Below, in pieces: positions 39,070 through 48,499 of a stretch of DNA of 64,000 bases. Below the pieces are notes generated by a model, which saw only the letters and a list, made by a program, of their open reading frames with translations, was not told the origin of the DNA and searched no databases. Within the stretch, counting starts at the first letter, position 1. Every line of letters starts with the position of its first letter. Origin of the DNA: Neoroseomonas lacus (GTDB taxonomy: Bacteria; Pseudomonadota; Alphaproteobacteria; Acetobacterales; Acetobacteraceae); contig NZ_BMKW01000012.1 of NCBI RefSeq assembly GCF_014644535.1, forward strand, positions 124,001 to 188,000, given 5' to 3'. The position numbers were made by a program, and so were the translations under genes.

Positions 39070-40767
39070 TCAGTCGCCGGGGTCGCGAAGCAACGTGTCT
39101 GGAATAGTCTCGGCCTCGCCGGCCAGCGGATCGCGCGGCAGCACGCGGTGCGTCAGCACCATCGCTGCGAGGTCGCGACGTTCCGGCAGGTTCATCGCCG
39201 CTGCTTCCCACGCCATCGCGGTCGCCGAGGCGATGTTGTACAGCGCGGTCCCCGCCTGGCGTGCGAGCACCGGCCCACCATCTCCACCGGCATGCCGCGC
39301 CAGGGTGAAGGCGCGGGTGGTCGCCGCGACCAGATCGGGCAGGGGTTCCGGTGTCGCGGCGCGCAACGCGGCGAGATGCGCCTCCAGCGCCTCCAGCGAA
39401 CCTTCCCGCGACGCCGCGCGCAGCACGTCGAGTGCTACGATGTTGGAGGTGCCTTCCCAGATCGAGCCGAGATGCGCGTCGCGCACCAGCCGTGCATCGG
39501 GGAAGTCCTCGATATAGCCGCAGCCGCCGCGTACCTCCATCGCATCGCCGGTCACCATGCGCGCATCGCGGCAGGCGCGGAATTTGATCAGCGGCGTCAG
39601 GATGCGCAGCAGCGGATAGGCGGTGGCGTCACTGGAATCCGACCGGCGCAGCGCCTCGGCGGTCTGAAACACCATCGATCGCGCCTGTTCCGCGCGCACC
39701 AGCATCTTTGCGAGTTGCCGACGCATTAGCGGCAGCGCGACGATCGGCGTGCCGAAGGCGATGCGGCGATGGGCGATGTAAAGCGCCTCGGTCACAGCCT
39801 TGCGCATCATCCCCGCCGCGCGCACGCCATTGGACAAGCGCGAGTTGTTCACCATGTCGGCCATCTGGCGCATGCCCGCGCCAGGCTCGCCGATCATCCA
39901 GGCTGTTGCCCCTTCCAGCTTGATCTCGCCCGAGGCCATCGAGCGCGTGCCGAGCTTCTCCTTCAGCCGCACGATGCGGTAGCGGTTCGTGCTGCCATCG
40001 GGCAGCACCCGCGGCAGGAGGAACAGCGACACGCCCTTGATGCCCGGCGGCGCGCCCTCGGGCCGCGCCAACACCATCGCCAATTCAGCATCGGCGTTGG
40101 AGCAGAACCATTTGTCGCCCGTAAGCGCCCAGGAGCCATCCTCATTCGGCGCCGCCGTGACGGCGGTATTGGCGATATCCGACCCGGCGCCCTGTTCCGT
40201 CATGAACATCGCACCCTGGAACAATGAGTCCATGTCCTGCGATGTCAGCGACGGCAGGTAGCGATCGACGAGTTCGGGGGCGCCGAATTTGCGCAGCGTG
40301 CGGGTCAGGCTGTCGGTCATCGAGACCGGGCAACACAGGCCGAATTCCGCCTGCACAAACAGATAGGTGATGGCGTATTTCGCCGCCGCCGGCATCGGCG
40401 CATCCCAGTCGAGCACGCCGGCGCGATGCGACAGGGCGGCGAGGCCATACTCGCCGAAGGCGAGACGCTCCATCTCCCGATAGGCGGGGTGGTAGTCGAT
40501 GGATTGCGCATCCTCGCCGCGCCGCGTGCGCATGATCAATTCGGGCGGATTCACATCCGCCGTCGCGGCGAGATCGGCCAGCCGCCCGCCCGCAAGCGCG
40601 CCCAGTCGGTCGAGGTGCGGCAGCAGATGCGCCAGCAGGTCGGCCGGCAGATACAGCGGCAGCAGCTTGGCAAGTGTCGGATCGGCGCGGAACAGGTTGA
40701 GGCCGTGGCTGTCGGGCACGGCCTCCGCGCCGATCGGGGCGGGGCGGTTGGGGCGGATGATGGTCAT
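39070..40767 (-). CDS. AidB-like acyl-CoA dehydrogenase
   Basis: 565-aa flavoprotein. The AidB-type N-terminal extension is followed by the acyl-CoA dehydrogenase core: MFMTEQGAGSDIANT, WFCSNADAELAMVLAR, KLGTRSMASGEIKLEGA and GGCGYIEDFPDARLVRD with the family's conserved Arg/Asp block. AidB relatives have uncertain substrates; some bind DNA and protect from alkylation. GAGGAGA supports ATG 40767. It is 41 bp after the homospermidine synthase gene on the same strand. Confidence 0.85.
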   Translation of the reverse strand: MTIIRPNRPAPIGAEAVPDSHGLNLFRADPTLAKLLPLYLPADLLAHLLPHLDRLGALAGGRLADLAATADVNPPELIMRTRRGEDAQSIDYHPAYREMERLAFGEYGLAALSHRAGVLDWDAPMPAAAKYAITYLFVQAEFGLCCPVSMTDSLTRTLRKFGAPELVDRYLPSLTSQDMDSLFQGAMFMTEQGAGSDIANTAVTAAPNEDGSWALTGDKWFCSNADAELAMVLARPEGAPPGIKGVSLFLLPRVLPDGSTNRYRIVRLKEKLGTRSMASGEIKLEGATAWMIGEPGAGMRQMADMVNNSRLSNGVRAAGMMRKAVTEALYIAHRRIAFGTPIVALPLMRRQLAKMLVRAEQARSMVFQTAEALRRSDSSDATAYPLLRILTPLIKFRACRDARMVTGDAMEVRGGCGYIEDFPDARLVRDAHLGSIWEGTSNIVALDVLRAASREGSLEALEAHLAALRAATPEPLPDLVAATTRAFTLARHAGGDGGPVLARQAGTALYNIASATAMAWEAAAMNLPERRDLAAMVLTHRVLPRDPLAGEAETIPDTLLRDPGD

Positions 40768-40808
40768 GGGCGTCTCCTCGTTGCCGAGGATACACCCATG
40801 ACAATTGG

Positions 40809-42215
40809 TCAGACGACCCGGAAGTTCTTGAACTGCCAGGGGCAGTCGGTGTCGACATCCTCGGGGAACAGGGCGCCGCGATCCTGCAGCGGCGTCCAGT
40901 CGGAATACACCCCTGCCATTTCGCCGAGATAGGGGAAGCAAATCTCCAGCGCACGGGCATGGTCGAGTTCGTCGGCCTCGAGCACGCCCTCATTCGGGTG
41001 CTCGATGGCGTAGACCATCCCCGCGAGCACCGCGACGCAGACCTGCAGCGAGGTCGCGTTGTTGTGAGGCGCCAGTATGCGCGCCTCCTCCACCGTCAAG
41101 CGCGAGCCATACCAATAGGCGCCCTTCTTGTGCCCCATCAGCAGTACGCCGAGCTCGTCCATGCCGGAGGTGATCTCCTCCATCATCAGGCGCTTCTCGG
41201 GCTGGATCTCCCAGTTGCGACCGGCGAATTCATGCACCGAGAGCACCGCGTCGTCGCAGGGGTGATAGGCGTAGTGCGCCGTCGGGCGATGCAGCACGGC
41301 ACCCTTCTCATCGCGCAGCGTGTAGTAGTCGGCGAGCGAGATGGATTCATTGTGCGTGATCAGGAAGGAATGCATCGGCCCTTCCAACGGCGTCCAGGAC
41401 CGCACGCGCGTGGAAGCGCCCGGACGCATCAGGTAGATCGCCGCATCGCAGCCGAAGTCGTGGCGCTTGCCATCAGGCGGCAGCGCCTTCTCGTGGCTGC
41501 CCCAGCCGAGTTCGGCCGGCTGGCAGCCCTCGCCAGTGAAGCCGTCGATCGACCAGGTGTTGACGAATTCGCCGCGCTTCTTCGGGCGGTCAGCGGCGAC
41601 CTGGGTGTCGCGCTCGGCGATGTGGATGACCTTCACGCCGAGATCGGCGGCAAGCTTCGCCCAGGCCTCGCGCGTCGCCGGCACGGTCGTGTCGTGGCCG
41701 GTATCGCGCGCGACATCGAGCATCGCCTGCTTGACGAAATGCGAGACAAGGCCGGGATTGGCGCCATGCGTCGTCACCGCGGTCGGGCCGGCGCCGGTCT
41801 TCAGCGCCAGTGCCGATTCACGCAGCGCATAGTTCGACCGCTGCGAGGGCGACAGCGACGGGTCGGTATAGCCGCCGAGCCAGGGCTCGATGCAGGTGTC
41901 GAGATACAGTGCGCCGATCTCCCGGCACAGCGTGATGAGCGCGACGGAGGACACATCGACCGAGAGGTTGCACAGGAAGTCGTCCTTGCTCAGGCGCGCG
42001 CGCAACTCGGCCTCGTAATTCTCGCGCGTCAGCGGCAGCACCGTGTGCTTGATGCCCATCTCCGCCGCGGTCCCCGCGCCGCGATCGTCGGAGGTGACGA
42101 TCTCGATGCGGTCCTTCGGCATGTCGATATGGCGCAGGATCAGCGGCAGGACGCCCTGGCCGATCGAACCGAAGCCGAGCATGACCAAACGGCCCGCGAA
42201 GGCGGCGTGCTTCAT
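40809..42215 (-). CDS. hss: Homospermidine synthase
   Basis: 468-aa NAD-dependent enzyme making sym-homospermidine from two putrescines. The Rossmann motif MLGFGSIGQGVLPLI is at the N-terminus; THGANPGLVSHFVKQA and HNNATSLQVCVAV are conserved family segments. It lies 29 bp downstream of ornithine decarboxylase, so substrate production and use are co-transcribed. Confidence 0.93.
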   Translation of the reverse strand: MKHAAFAGRLVMLGFGSIGQGVLPLILRHIDMPKDRIEIVTSDDRGAGTAAEMGIKHTVLPLTRENYEAELRARLSKDDFLCNLSVDVSSVALITLCREIGALYLDTCIEPWLGGYTDPSLSPSQRSNYALRESALALKTGAGPTAVTTHGANPGLVSHFVKQAMLDVARDTGHDTTVPATREAWAKLAADLGVKVIHIAERDTQVAADRPKKRGEFVNTWSIDGFTGEGCQPAELGWGSHEKALPPDGKRHDFGCDAAIYLMRPGASTRVRSWTPLEGPMHSFLITHNESISLADYYTLRDEKGAVLHRPTAHYAYHPCDDAVLSVHEFAGRNWEIQPEKRLMMEEITSGMDELGVLLMGHKKGAYWYGSRLTVEEARILAPHNNATSLQVCVAVLAGMVYAIEHPNEGVLEADELDHARALEICFPYLGEMAGVYSDWTPLQDRGALFPEDVDTDCPWQFKNFRVV

Positions 42216-42244
42216 CGTTCTGTATCCTTATGACAGCGAGTGGG

Positions 42245-43468
42245 TCAGGCGGCGCGCGCGGGCGCGGCAACCTCATAGCCCGGTGTGGCGAGCATGGGCG
42301 AATCGGACACTTCCGTGACATGTGCGCGATCGAAGCCGTTGAAGGCGGTGCGCAGCGCAGTGCCGTAGGCGCCGAGCTGGCCAATCTCGATCCAGTCGCC
42401 TTCCGCTACATCGGCGGGCAGCGTCCAGGGGCCGCGCATCACATCCGCGCTGTCACAGGTCGGACCGAAAAGTGTAAAGACCCGCGTCATTTCGGCCGCC
42501 GCGCCATCGAGGCGCAGCAGCCGGTGCGGGAAGCGAAAGCCCGGCGCGCCGGCATCCGACAGCGCGCCATAGACGCCGTCATTCACATAAAGCGCATCGC
42601 CGCGGCGCGACTGCACCTGCACGACCACCGACGCACCACCCGCGACCAGCGCGCGGCCCGGTTCGGCCCAAAGCCGCACGCCCTCGGGCAGCAGCGCCGC
42701 GCCGGCGCGGATCGCCTCCATGAAAGCCGCCAGCGCCGGCGGTTCGGAGCCCGGATAGGCGACCGGAAAGCCGCCGCCGACATCGACGATCTCGACCGCC
42801 ACGCCGGCGACCGCGATCACCTCGGCGGCGAGCACGAGCGCACGCGTCCACGCCGCCGGGTCCAGGCATTGCGAGCCGACATGAAAGGAAAGACCTAGCC
42901 GCGCCGCATGCGGGCGCGCGGCGCGCAACAGGGCGGCGGCTTCCACCGGCGTGGCGCCGAACTTGCCCGACAGGTCATAGGCGGCATTGCCCTTGGGCAG
43001 GGCGAGCCGCACCACCAGGCCGAGATCGCCGCCGCCGGTCTCCTGCAGGATCTTGGTCAGTTCATCATCCGTATCGAGCACGAAGTCGCGCACGCCGTGC
43101 TGCTGCCAGGCGTTGCGGATCGCGCTGCGCGCCTTCACCGGATGCATGAAGTGGATCGCCGCCTCGGGGAACAGGCTGCGCACCAGCCGCACCTCGGCTT
43201 CCGAGGCACAGTCGAAATGCGCGACGCCGCCGGCCGCGATGGCGCGCAGCATGGTCGGCTCGGCATTGCACTTCACAGCGTAGAGCACGTCGCCTGGAAA
43301 GGCGGCGGTGAAGGCGCGCGCGGCCGTGGTCACGGCCTGCGGGCGCAGGCAGTGCAACGGCTCCTCCGGGCGCAGCGCGGCAACCACGGCATCGACGCTC
43401 GGGCGGCGGCTGGACAGGGCGGGGCGGCGAAGCGGCGCGACGGCGCCGCGCGGGCGGATCTGGGACAT
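42245..43468 (-). CDS. Ornithine decarboxylase (fold III, PLP)
   Basis: 407-aa alanine-racemase-fold decarboxylase. The PLP lysine is in LYAVKCNAEP, the phosphate loop is VDVGGGFPVAYPG, LWAEPGRALVAGG binds the cofactor, and FGPTCDSADV carries the active-site Cys and Asp of ornithine-type enzymes. It makes putrescine for homospermidine synthase. ATG 43468 (MSQIRPRG) is chosen; the frame is open further but that part overlaps the structured leader. Lysine/ornithine dual specificity is possible. Confidence 0.9.
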   Translation of the reverse strand: MSQIRPRGAVAPLRRPALSSRRPSVDAVVAALRPEEPLHCLRPQAVTTAARAFTAAFPGDVLYAVKCNAEPTMLRAIAAGGVAHFDCASEAEVRLVRSLFPEAAIHFMHPVKARSAIRNAWQQHGVRDFVLDTDDELTKILQETGGGDLGLVVRLALPKGNAAYDLSGKFGATPVEAAALLRAARPHAARLGLSFHVGSQCLDPAAWTRALVLAAEVIAVAGVAVEIVDVGGGFPVAYPGSEPPALAAFMEAIRAGAALLPEGVRLWAEPGRALVAGGASVVVQVQSRRGDALYVNDGVYGALSDAGAPGFRFPHRLLRLDGAAAEMTRVFTLFGPTCDSADVMRGPWTLPADVAEGDWIEIGQLGAYGTALRTAFNGFDRAHVTEVSDSPMLATPGYEVAAPARAA

Positions 43469-43874
43469 CGCATCAGGCCTTGGAAACGGGGTGGACGCGC
43501 CCGCCGCCGCGCCACGGGCCACAAAGGGCCGGGCGCGGCGGCGGGATGGAGGGAACCTGCCGGCGGTCCGCCGCGGACGACGCCCCGCACTCCCCTCGGC
43601 CCGAGGTGTGGGCTTAGGGACGGGACGGCGACGCAGCGGCGCGGATCAGGCGCTGCGACTGGTGCGATGGCTTCTCATCACAAGGCGGCGGACAGGCGAC
43701 ACAGGCGGTTCCCTCGAACCTTCCGGCCCACGCGATGGCCGGATCGAACAAAGGACGCGTCCCGTCGTTGCTTGTGGTGCGTGTTTCTGGTGACGGCGCC
43801 GGCCCGGCGCCGAACTTCAAGAAACACGCCCTCGCGGCACGTGCGATGGCGTCAGCACCCGAAACGCCGGGTGC
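43469..43874 (-). promoter_or_regulatory. Long structured leader of the ODC operon, speF-like
   Basis: About 400 nt precede the decarboxylase start. A compound hairpin at 43779-43829 pairs GCGTGTTTCT with AGAAACACGC around an inner CGGCGCCG-GCC-CGGCGCCG stem. A second 14-bp hairpin lies at 43500-43545, just upstream of the ribosome-binding site. Alphaproteobacterial ornithine decarboxylase genes are known to carry the speF RNA element in this position, so this is the leading interpretation. Upstream, TTGCAA (43905-43910) and TATTTC (43881-43886), 18 nt apart, could be the promoter. Confidence 0.55.
43500..43545 (-). terminator. Leader hairpin just before the ODC start
   Basis: Arms 43500-43513 and 43532-43545 pair over 14 bp (GGCGCGGCGGCGGG type), and a GGCC/GGCC pair extends the stem inside. 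It ends 31 nt before the ATG. It may be an attenuator or a translation-control stem in the leader; it lacks a U-tract. Confidence 0.5.
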
Positions 43875-44078
43875 GGACGGGAAATAGTGTGGTTAGGTAT
43901 GGGATTGCAAGTGAAATTACGCGTACCCCCCGTGAGAATGACGCATATCGTCTGGCCAATCGCGAAACTGGCCGAAAAAATGGCCGTCCGAGAGACGCCG
44001 AGGGTAGCGTAACCGGCGCGCGGGCGGTGGCGAAATCCCGCCGAGGGGCGCCAAACCGCGCCGTCGGAGGGACCACGT
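43875..44078. other. Divergent promoter region, ODC operon / DUF1223 gene
   Basis: About 200 bp with a relatively A/T-rich core at 43880-43930. It probably holds back-to-back promoters for the polyamine operon and the DUF1223 gene. No gene seen. Confidence 0.4.
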
Positions 44079-44783
44079 ATGCATCGTCGCCACCTTCTTG
44101 CCGGCGCGCCGGCGTTGATCGCCGCGCCGGCCATGGCTGCCGGCACGCCGGCGCAGCCGCTGGTCGCGGAGCTGTTCACCTCGCAATCCTGCAATTCCTG
44201 CCCGCCGGCCGATGCCTTGCTGGTTGAGCTGGCGCGCGACCGGCCGGAACTGCTCGTGCTGTCCTTCCACGTCACCTATTGGGACAACCTCGGCTGGCGC
44301 GACAGTTTCTCGCTGGAGGAATCGACGCGGCGGCAGCGTCGCTACGCCGCGACGATCCGGCATAGCGCCTATGGACCGGGGCAGATCTACACGCCGCAGC
44401 TGGTGGTGCAGGGGCGGCGTGACGCGGTCGGTTCCAATCGCCGTGCGGTGCTGGCGGCGATCGCGGCGGAGGCCGAGGCGGCAAGGCCCGGCGTGGCGCT
44501 TTGGGTGACCGATGGCGCCACCGCCACCGTGCAGGCGGGCGAGGGGCGCGGCACCGGGACATTGCTGCTGGTCGGCTACGATCCGCGCCATGTTGTGCCG
44601 GTGCGCGGCGGCGAGAATGGGGGGCGGTCGCTGACCTACGCCAATGTCGTGCGCGGGATGGCGGTGGCCAGCCGCTGGCAGGGCCAGGCGCTGCGGGTGC
44701 AGGCAGCCCGGCCACCGGGTGAGCGGCTGGCCGTGCTGCTGCAATCGACGGATGGCGACATTCTCGCGGCGGCGCGGGCGTGA
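44079..44783 (+). CDS. DUF1223 secreted thioredoxin-like protein
   Basis: 234 aa with signal peptide RRHLLAGAPALIAAPAMA. The DUF1223 core is LVAELFTSQSCNSCPPADAL, a thioredoxin-like CxxC (CNSC) near the N-terminus, then VTYWDNLGWRDSFS and IYTPQLVVQGRRDAVGS. Probably periplasmic; the reaction is unknown. The GTG of the next gene overlaps its stop by 4 nt. Confidence 0.88.
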   Translation: MHRRHLLAGAPALIAAPAMAAGTPAQPLVAELFTSQSCNSCPPADALLVELARDRPELLVLSFHVTYWDNLGWRDSFSLEESTRRQRRYAATIRHSAYGPGQIYTPQLVVQGRRDAVGSNRRAVLAAIAAEAEAARPGVALWVTDGATATVQAGEGRGTGTLLLVGYDPRHVVPVRGGENGGRSLTYANVVRGMAVASRWQGQALRVQAARPPGERLAVLLQSTDGDILAAARA

Positions 44784-45535
44784 GCCGCGTGGCATTGCCC
44801 CGACGGCATCTCGCCGCGGTCGGGGTGGCGGCACTGGCTTCAGGGGCGGCGGTGGCGGCGCCGGTCAGCTTGCGCGCCGCCGATGGGCTGGCGGTGACGG
44901 GGGAGGCGCTGTCGGCGTCACGTGTGCCGGCGCGTGGCATGGTGCTGCTGTTCCACATGGCCGGGTCGAATCTCGGCGAATACGCGACCATCGCTCCGGC
45001 ATTCGCGCGGCGTGGCTTCGACACGCTGGCGATCGACCAGCGTTCGGGCGGGCCCGGCTGGGGCCGACGCAACGAGACGGCCGCGCGGCTGCCGCGCGAT
45101 CCCGGCTTCATGGCGGCGATGCCGGACCTTGAGGGTGCGCTGGCCTATGTGCGAGAGCGTCGGCCGCAGGGCGGGGTGCTGGTGCTCGGCAGCAGCTATT
45201 CCGCGGCGCTGGTGTTCCTGCTGGCGGCGGGGGCGGGGGCGTCGGTCTCGGCGGTGCTGGCCTTCTCGCCGGGCGAGTATCTGTCTGGCGTTTCGGTGCG
45301 CGCGGCGGCGTCGCGCGTTGCCTGCCCGGTCTTCGTCACGCAGGATTCGGATCGGGCGGAACAGGCCGGGGCGGCGGAGATCCTCGCCGTGGTGCCGGGC
45401 CGGCCCCGGCGCCAGTTCAATCCGGTGGCAGGTGCGCATGGGGCGTCAATTCTGCGGGAGGACCGTAATCCGCGCGGCGCCGCCGCGGCCTGGTCGGCGG
45501 TCGACGCTTTCCTGGACGAGGTCGCCCCGGCCTGA
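44780..45535 (+). CDS. Secreted alpha/beta hydrolase
   Basis: 251 aa with signal peptide LAAVGVAALASGAAVAA. Alpha/beta-hydrolase features are LLFHMAGSNLGEY (oxyanion loop), LGSSYSAALV (nucleophile elbow G-S-S-Y-S, Ser as nucleophile), QDSDRAEQA and GAHGAS with the catalytic His. It starts with GTG overlapping the DUF1223 stop. Substrate unknown. Confidence 0.78.
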   Translation: MSRVALPRRHLAAVGVAALASGAAVAAPVSLRAADGLAVTGEALSASRVPARGMVLLFHMAGSNLGEYATIAPAFARRGFDTLAIDQRSGGPGWGRRNETAARLPRDPGFMAAMPDLEGALAYVRERRPQGGVLVLGSSYSAALVFLLAAGAGASVSAVLAFSPGEYLSGVSVRAAASRVACPVFVTQDSDRAEQAGAAEILAVVPGRPRRQFNPVAGAHGASILREDRNPRGAAAAWSAVDAFLDEVAPA

Positions 45536-45556
45536 ATCGGCGCCAGGTATCGGTTT

Positions 45557-45577
45557 CCAAAGGCCTCGGGCCTTTGG
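45557..45577. terminator. Hairpin between convergent genes
   Basis: Perfect 9-bp stem CCAAAGGCC - TCG - GGCCTTTGG between the hydrolase (+) and ureohydrolase (-) ends. Confidence 0.6.
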
Positions 45578-45624
45578 CGGGGAGAGCGCGGGAGGGGCGG
45601 CGCCCCTCTCGGTCACCACGATCG

Positions 45625-46521
45625 CTAGGGGGCGGTGGCGTGCAGGCAGAGATACTCCCAGCCAATGGTCGCCGCCGCCAGCGCAGTGATCTCCGCCACG
45701 TCGTAGGCGGGTGCGACCTCCACCACATCCGCGCCGCGAAAATCGAGCCCGCCGAGGCGCCGCAGGATCCCCTGCGCCTGCCAGGTGGCGAGGCCGCCGA
45801 TCTCGGGCGTGCCGGTCGCCGGCGCGAAGGCGGGGTCCAGCCCGTCAATGTCGAAGGACAGATAGGCCGGCCCATCACCGACCACCGCGCGGATCTGCGC
45901 GGCGATCGCCGCCGGCGTACTCTCGTGCACGTCCTGTGCTGGGACGATCGTCACGCCCTGGCCGCGCGTCCACGCATACATCTCGGGCCAGGCGGGGGCG
46001 CGGATGCCGATTTGGATCATCCGCTTCGGCGCGATCAGCCCCTCGGTGATGGCGTGCCAGAACACCGAGCCATGGGCGAAGCGCTGGCCGAAATTATCCT
46101 CCGAGGTATCGAGATGCGCGTCGATATGCACGAGGCCGACCGGCTGCCCGATCCGCTTCACCAGCGCGCGCAGCAACGCCAGCGTGACGCCGTGCTCGCC
46201 GCCGAAGGCGAGCAGGTGGTTCAGCCCTGCCGCCTGCTGCTCGATCATCCGCAGGCTTTCTGGAATGTCGCCCAGCGCGATCTCGAACTCGCCGAGATCG
46301 GACAGGTCAAGTGTCGTCGGGTCGGCGCCGCTGTCGGGGTGGCGGCCATCGGTCAGCATGCGGGCGGCGCTGCGGATGGCGCGCGGGCCGTCACGCGACC
46401 CGGCACGGTTGGTGGTGCCGATATCCATCGGCACGCCGGCGACGCAGAAGGTCGCTGCGCGATCGTCGGGGCGAGCGCCAAGGAAGGCGTGCGGGGCGGT
46501 AAAGGTGATGGGGGTGGCCAT
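45625..46521 (-). CDS. Ureohydrolase (agmatinase/arginase family)
   Basis: 298-aa binuclear Mn2+ hydrolase. Metal-binding motifs are GGEHG, HIDAHLDT and SFDIDGLDP, followed by AFAPATGTPEIGG as in agmatinases. It releases urea from agmatine or a related guanidino compound. The polyamine operon about 2 kb away makes agmatine a sensible substrate (giving putrescine), but guanidinobutyrate or guanidinopropionate are possible. Confidence 0.88.
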   Translation of the reverse strand: MATPITFTAPHAFLGARPDDRAATFCVAGVPMDIGTTNRAGSRDGPRAIRSAARMLTDGRHPDSGADPTTLDLSDLGEFEIALGDIPESLRMIEQQAAGLNHLLAFGGEHGVTLALLRALVKRIGQPVGLVHIDAHLDTSEDNFGQRFAHGSVFWHAITEGLIAPKRMIQIGIRAPAWPEMYAWTRGQGVTIVPAQDVHESTPAAIAAQIRAVVGDGPAYLSFDIDGLDPAFAPATGTPEIGGLATWQAQGILRRLGGLDFRGADVVEVAPAYDVAEITALAAATIGWEYLCLHATAP

Positions 46522-46801
46522 GGCGGTGTTAAGCCCGGCGCGCAGCGCCCTGTCCAGGCGTCTGCGGCGTCGCTTCTGAGGTTGTCACGCGCCGCGCCGG
46601 GACTGTTGGGGGCGGTGAGGTGTCTATTGCAGGATCCGCCTGTGCCGCGCGCAGGGCGGCGAGCGCTTGCGCATCGGCTGCATGTGCGATGCGCATACCC
46701 GCGCGCGGGTGTCGTTCCGGGCTGAGCGTCGGGATTGACCTGCGTGGCTTGGCGCGCAGCATGCACTCGAGACGAACGACGCATAGCCGAGGAGCGCCGC
46801 C

Positions 46802-46996
46802 ATGCCTGAGCCGATGGACAAGCCCCAATTCGACGCGCTGATGGCGCGCCATGGCCTGCCGCTGACCGAGGTCGAGAAGGAGGGCATCCGCGCCGTCTCC
46901 GGCCACATGCTGGACTTCGCCGCGCGCGTGCGCACCCCACGCGACAATTTCGCCGAAATGGCGCTGACCTTCGCCCCGAAGGCGCCCGCCCGATGA
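46802..46996 (+). CDS. AtzG-like (DUF4089) small amidase partner
   Basis: 64 aa, helical, matching the small AtzG/GatC-like proteins that precede AtzE-type amidases and form a complex with them: DKPQFDALMARHGLPLTEVE, then FAEMALTF near the end. Its stop overlaps the amidase start by 4 nt (46993-46996). Such partners are needed for amidase folding. Confidence 0.8.
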   Translation: MPEPMDKPQFDALMARHGLPLTEVEKEGIRAVSGHMLDFAARVRTPRDNFAEMALTFAPKAPAR

Positions 46997-48378
46997 TCCC
47001 GACCATCGCCGAGGCGGCGAAGCAGATCGCCGCGAAACAGCTCTCCCCGGTTGAGTTCATGAAGGACCGCCTGGCCAAGGCGGAAGCGCTGAACCCCGAG
47101 ATCCACGCCTTCATCCGCTTCACGCCCGAGATCGCGCTGGCCCAGGCGCAGGCCGCCGAGGCGCGGCAGATGGCCGGCACGTTGAAGGGCCCGCTCGATG
47201 GCATCCCGATCGGCCACAAGGACATCTACGAGACCGCCGGCGTGCCCACGACCGGCCATTCGCGCGTGCTGATCGACCATGTGCCGGCCGCCGATGCCGC
47301 CGCCGTCACCGCCTGGGCCGAGGCCGGCGCGGTGATGCTGGGCAAGCTCGCCACCCACGAATTTGCCTGGGGCGGACCGAGCTTCGACTTGCCCTGGCCC
47401 CCGGCGCGCAACCCGTGGGACACGGCACGTTTCACCGCCGGGTCGTCCTCGGGCACGGGCGCGGCCGTCGCGGCGGGGGTGATCCTGGGCGGCACGGGGT
47501 CCGACACCGGCGGGTCGATCCGCGGGCCGGCGTCGCTGTGCGGCACGGCGGGGATCAAACCGACCTACGGGCTGTGCTCGCGCCGCGGCGTGTTGCCGCT
47601 GTCGCATTCGCTCGACACCGTCGGCCCGCTGGCCTGGACGGTCGAGGATTGCGCCATCATGCTCGATGCGCTGACCGGCTACGATCCGACGGATGCCTCC
47701 TCGGCGAACCGGCCGAAGCCGGATCTGCTCTCTCGCCTGAACGGCGGCGTGAAGGGCCTTCGCATCGGCGTCATCCGCCATTTCCATGAGGTGGATTGCC
47801 CCGTCAGCCCAGGCATGGCCGCCGGCATCGCCAGCGTGGTGAAAACCCTCGAAGGCCTCGGCGCGATCGTCGAGGAAGTCACGCTGCCCTCGCTGCACGA
47901 CTTCAACGCGGCGGGGTGGATGATCCTCGCGGCCGATGCCTTCGTCGTCCACGAACCCTGGCTGCGCACGAAGTTCCGCGACTACGGCGAGTTCCTGCGC
48001 GAACGTCTCGCGCTGGCCGCGACGATCTCCTCGGCCGACTACCTTCAGGCGCAGCGGCGGCGGCGCGAGCTTTGCGACGCGATGGGCCGGGTGATGGAGC
48101 GCTGCGACCTGGTGCTGACCGCCGCCGCCCCCGGCGAGGCACGGTTGATCACCGAAATGGGGAAATGGGCGTCCTTCCAGTCGCCCAACTTCACGATTCC
48201 GTTCAACCTGACCGGCCAGCCGGCGCTGACGGTCTGCGCCGGCGTCGGCGAGGGCGGGCTGCCGGTCGGCGTGCAACTGGTCGGGCGGCCCTTCGAGGAT
48301 GCGACGGTACTGCGCGCCGGGCATGCCTATGAACAGGCGACATCCTGGCGGGCGACGCGGCCGGCGATGGCGGCGTAA
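46993..48378 (+). CDS. Amidase, AtzE/GatA-like signature family
   Basis: 461-aa amidase with the Ser-cisSer-Lys triad: Lys in IPIGHKDIYE, cis-Ser in FTAGSSSGTGAAVAAG, and nucleophile Ser in GSDTGGSIRGPASLCG. Substrates of this subgroup include biuret-type and other amides. Pairing with the AtzG-like gene supports an AtzE-type heterocomplex. It is not part of a gatCAB operon. Confidence 0.9.
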   Translation: MIPTIAEAAKQIAAKQLSPVEFMKDRLAKAEALNPEIHAFIRFTPEIALAQAQAAEARQMAGTLKGPLDGIPIGHKDIYETAGVPTTGHSRVLIDHVPAADAAAVTAWAEAGAVMLGKLATHEFAWGGPSFDLPWPPARNPWDTARFTAGSSSGTGAAVAAGVILGGTGSDTGGSIRGPASLCGTAGIKPTYGLCSRRGVLPLSHSLDTVGPLAWTVEDCAIMLDALTGYDPTDASSANRPKPDLLSRLNGGVKGLRIGVIRHFHEVDCPVSPGMAAGIASVVKTLEGLGAIVEEVTLPSLHDFNAAGWMILAADAFVVHEPWLRTKFRDYGEFLRERLALAATISSADYLQAQRRRRELCDAMGRVMERCDLVLTAAAPGEARLITEMGKWASFQSPNFTIPFNLTGQPALTVCAGVGEGGLPVGVQLVGRPFEDATVLRAGHAYEQATSWRATRPAMAA

Positions 48379-48499
48379 GCCAGCGCAGGCGGGAGCGGCG
48401 GCGCAGGCCGATCCCGCCACCATGGCTTGCGGCGCCGATCGTCCGGGTTCAGGCTTTTCTCCTCCGGTGCCGCAGAGCGCCGGCATGGAGGAAATGACA

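Noticed and set aside
46624..48486. 620-codon open frame antisense to the amidase
   Set aside because: Shadow frame; the amidase catalytic triad on the plus strand is complete.
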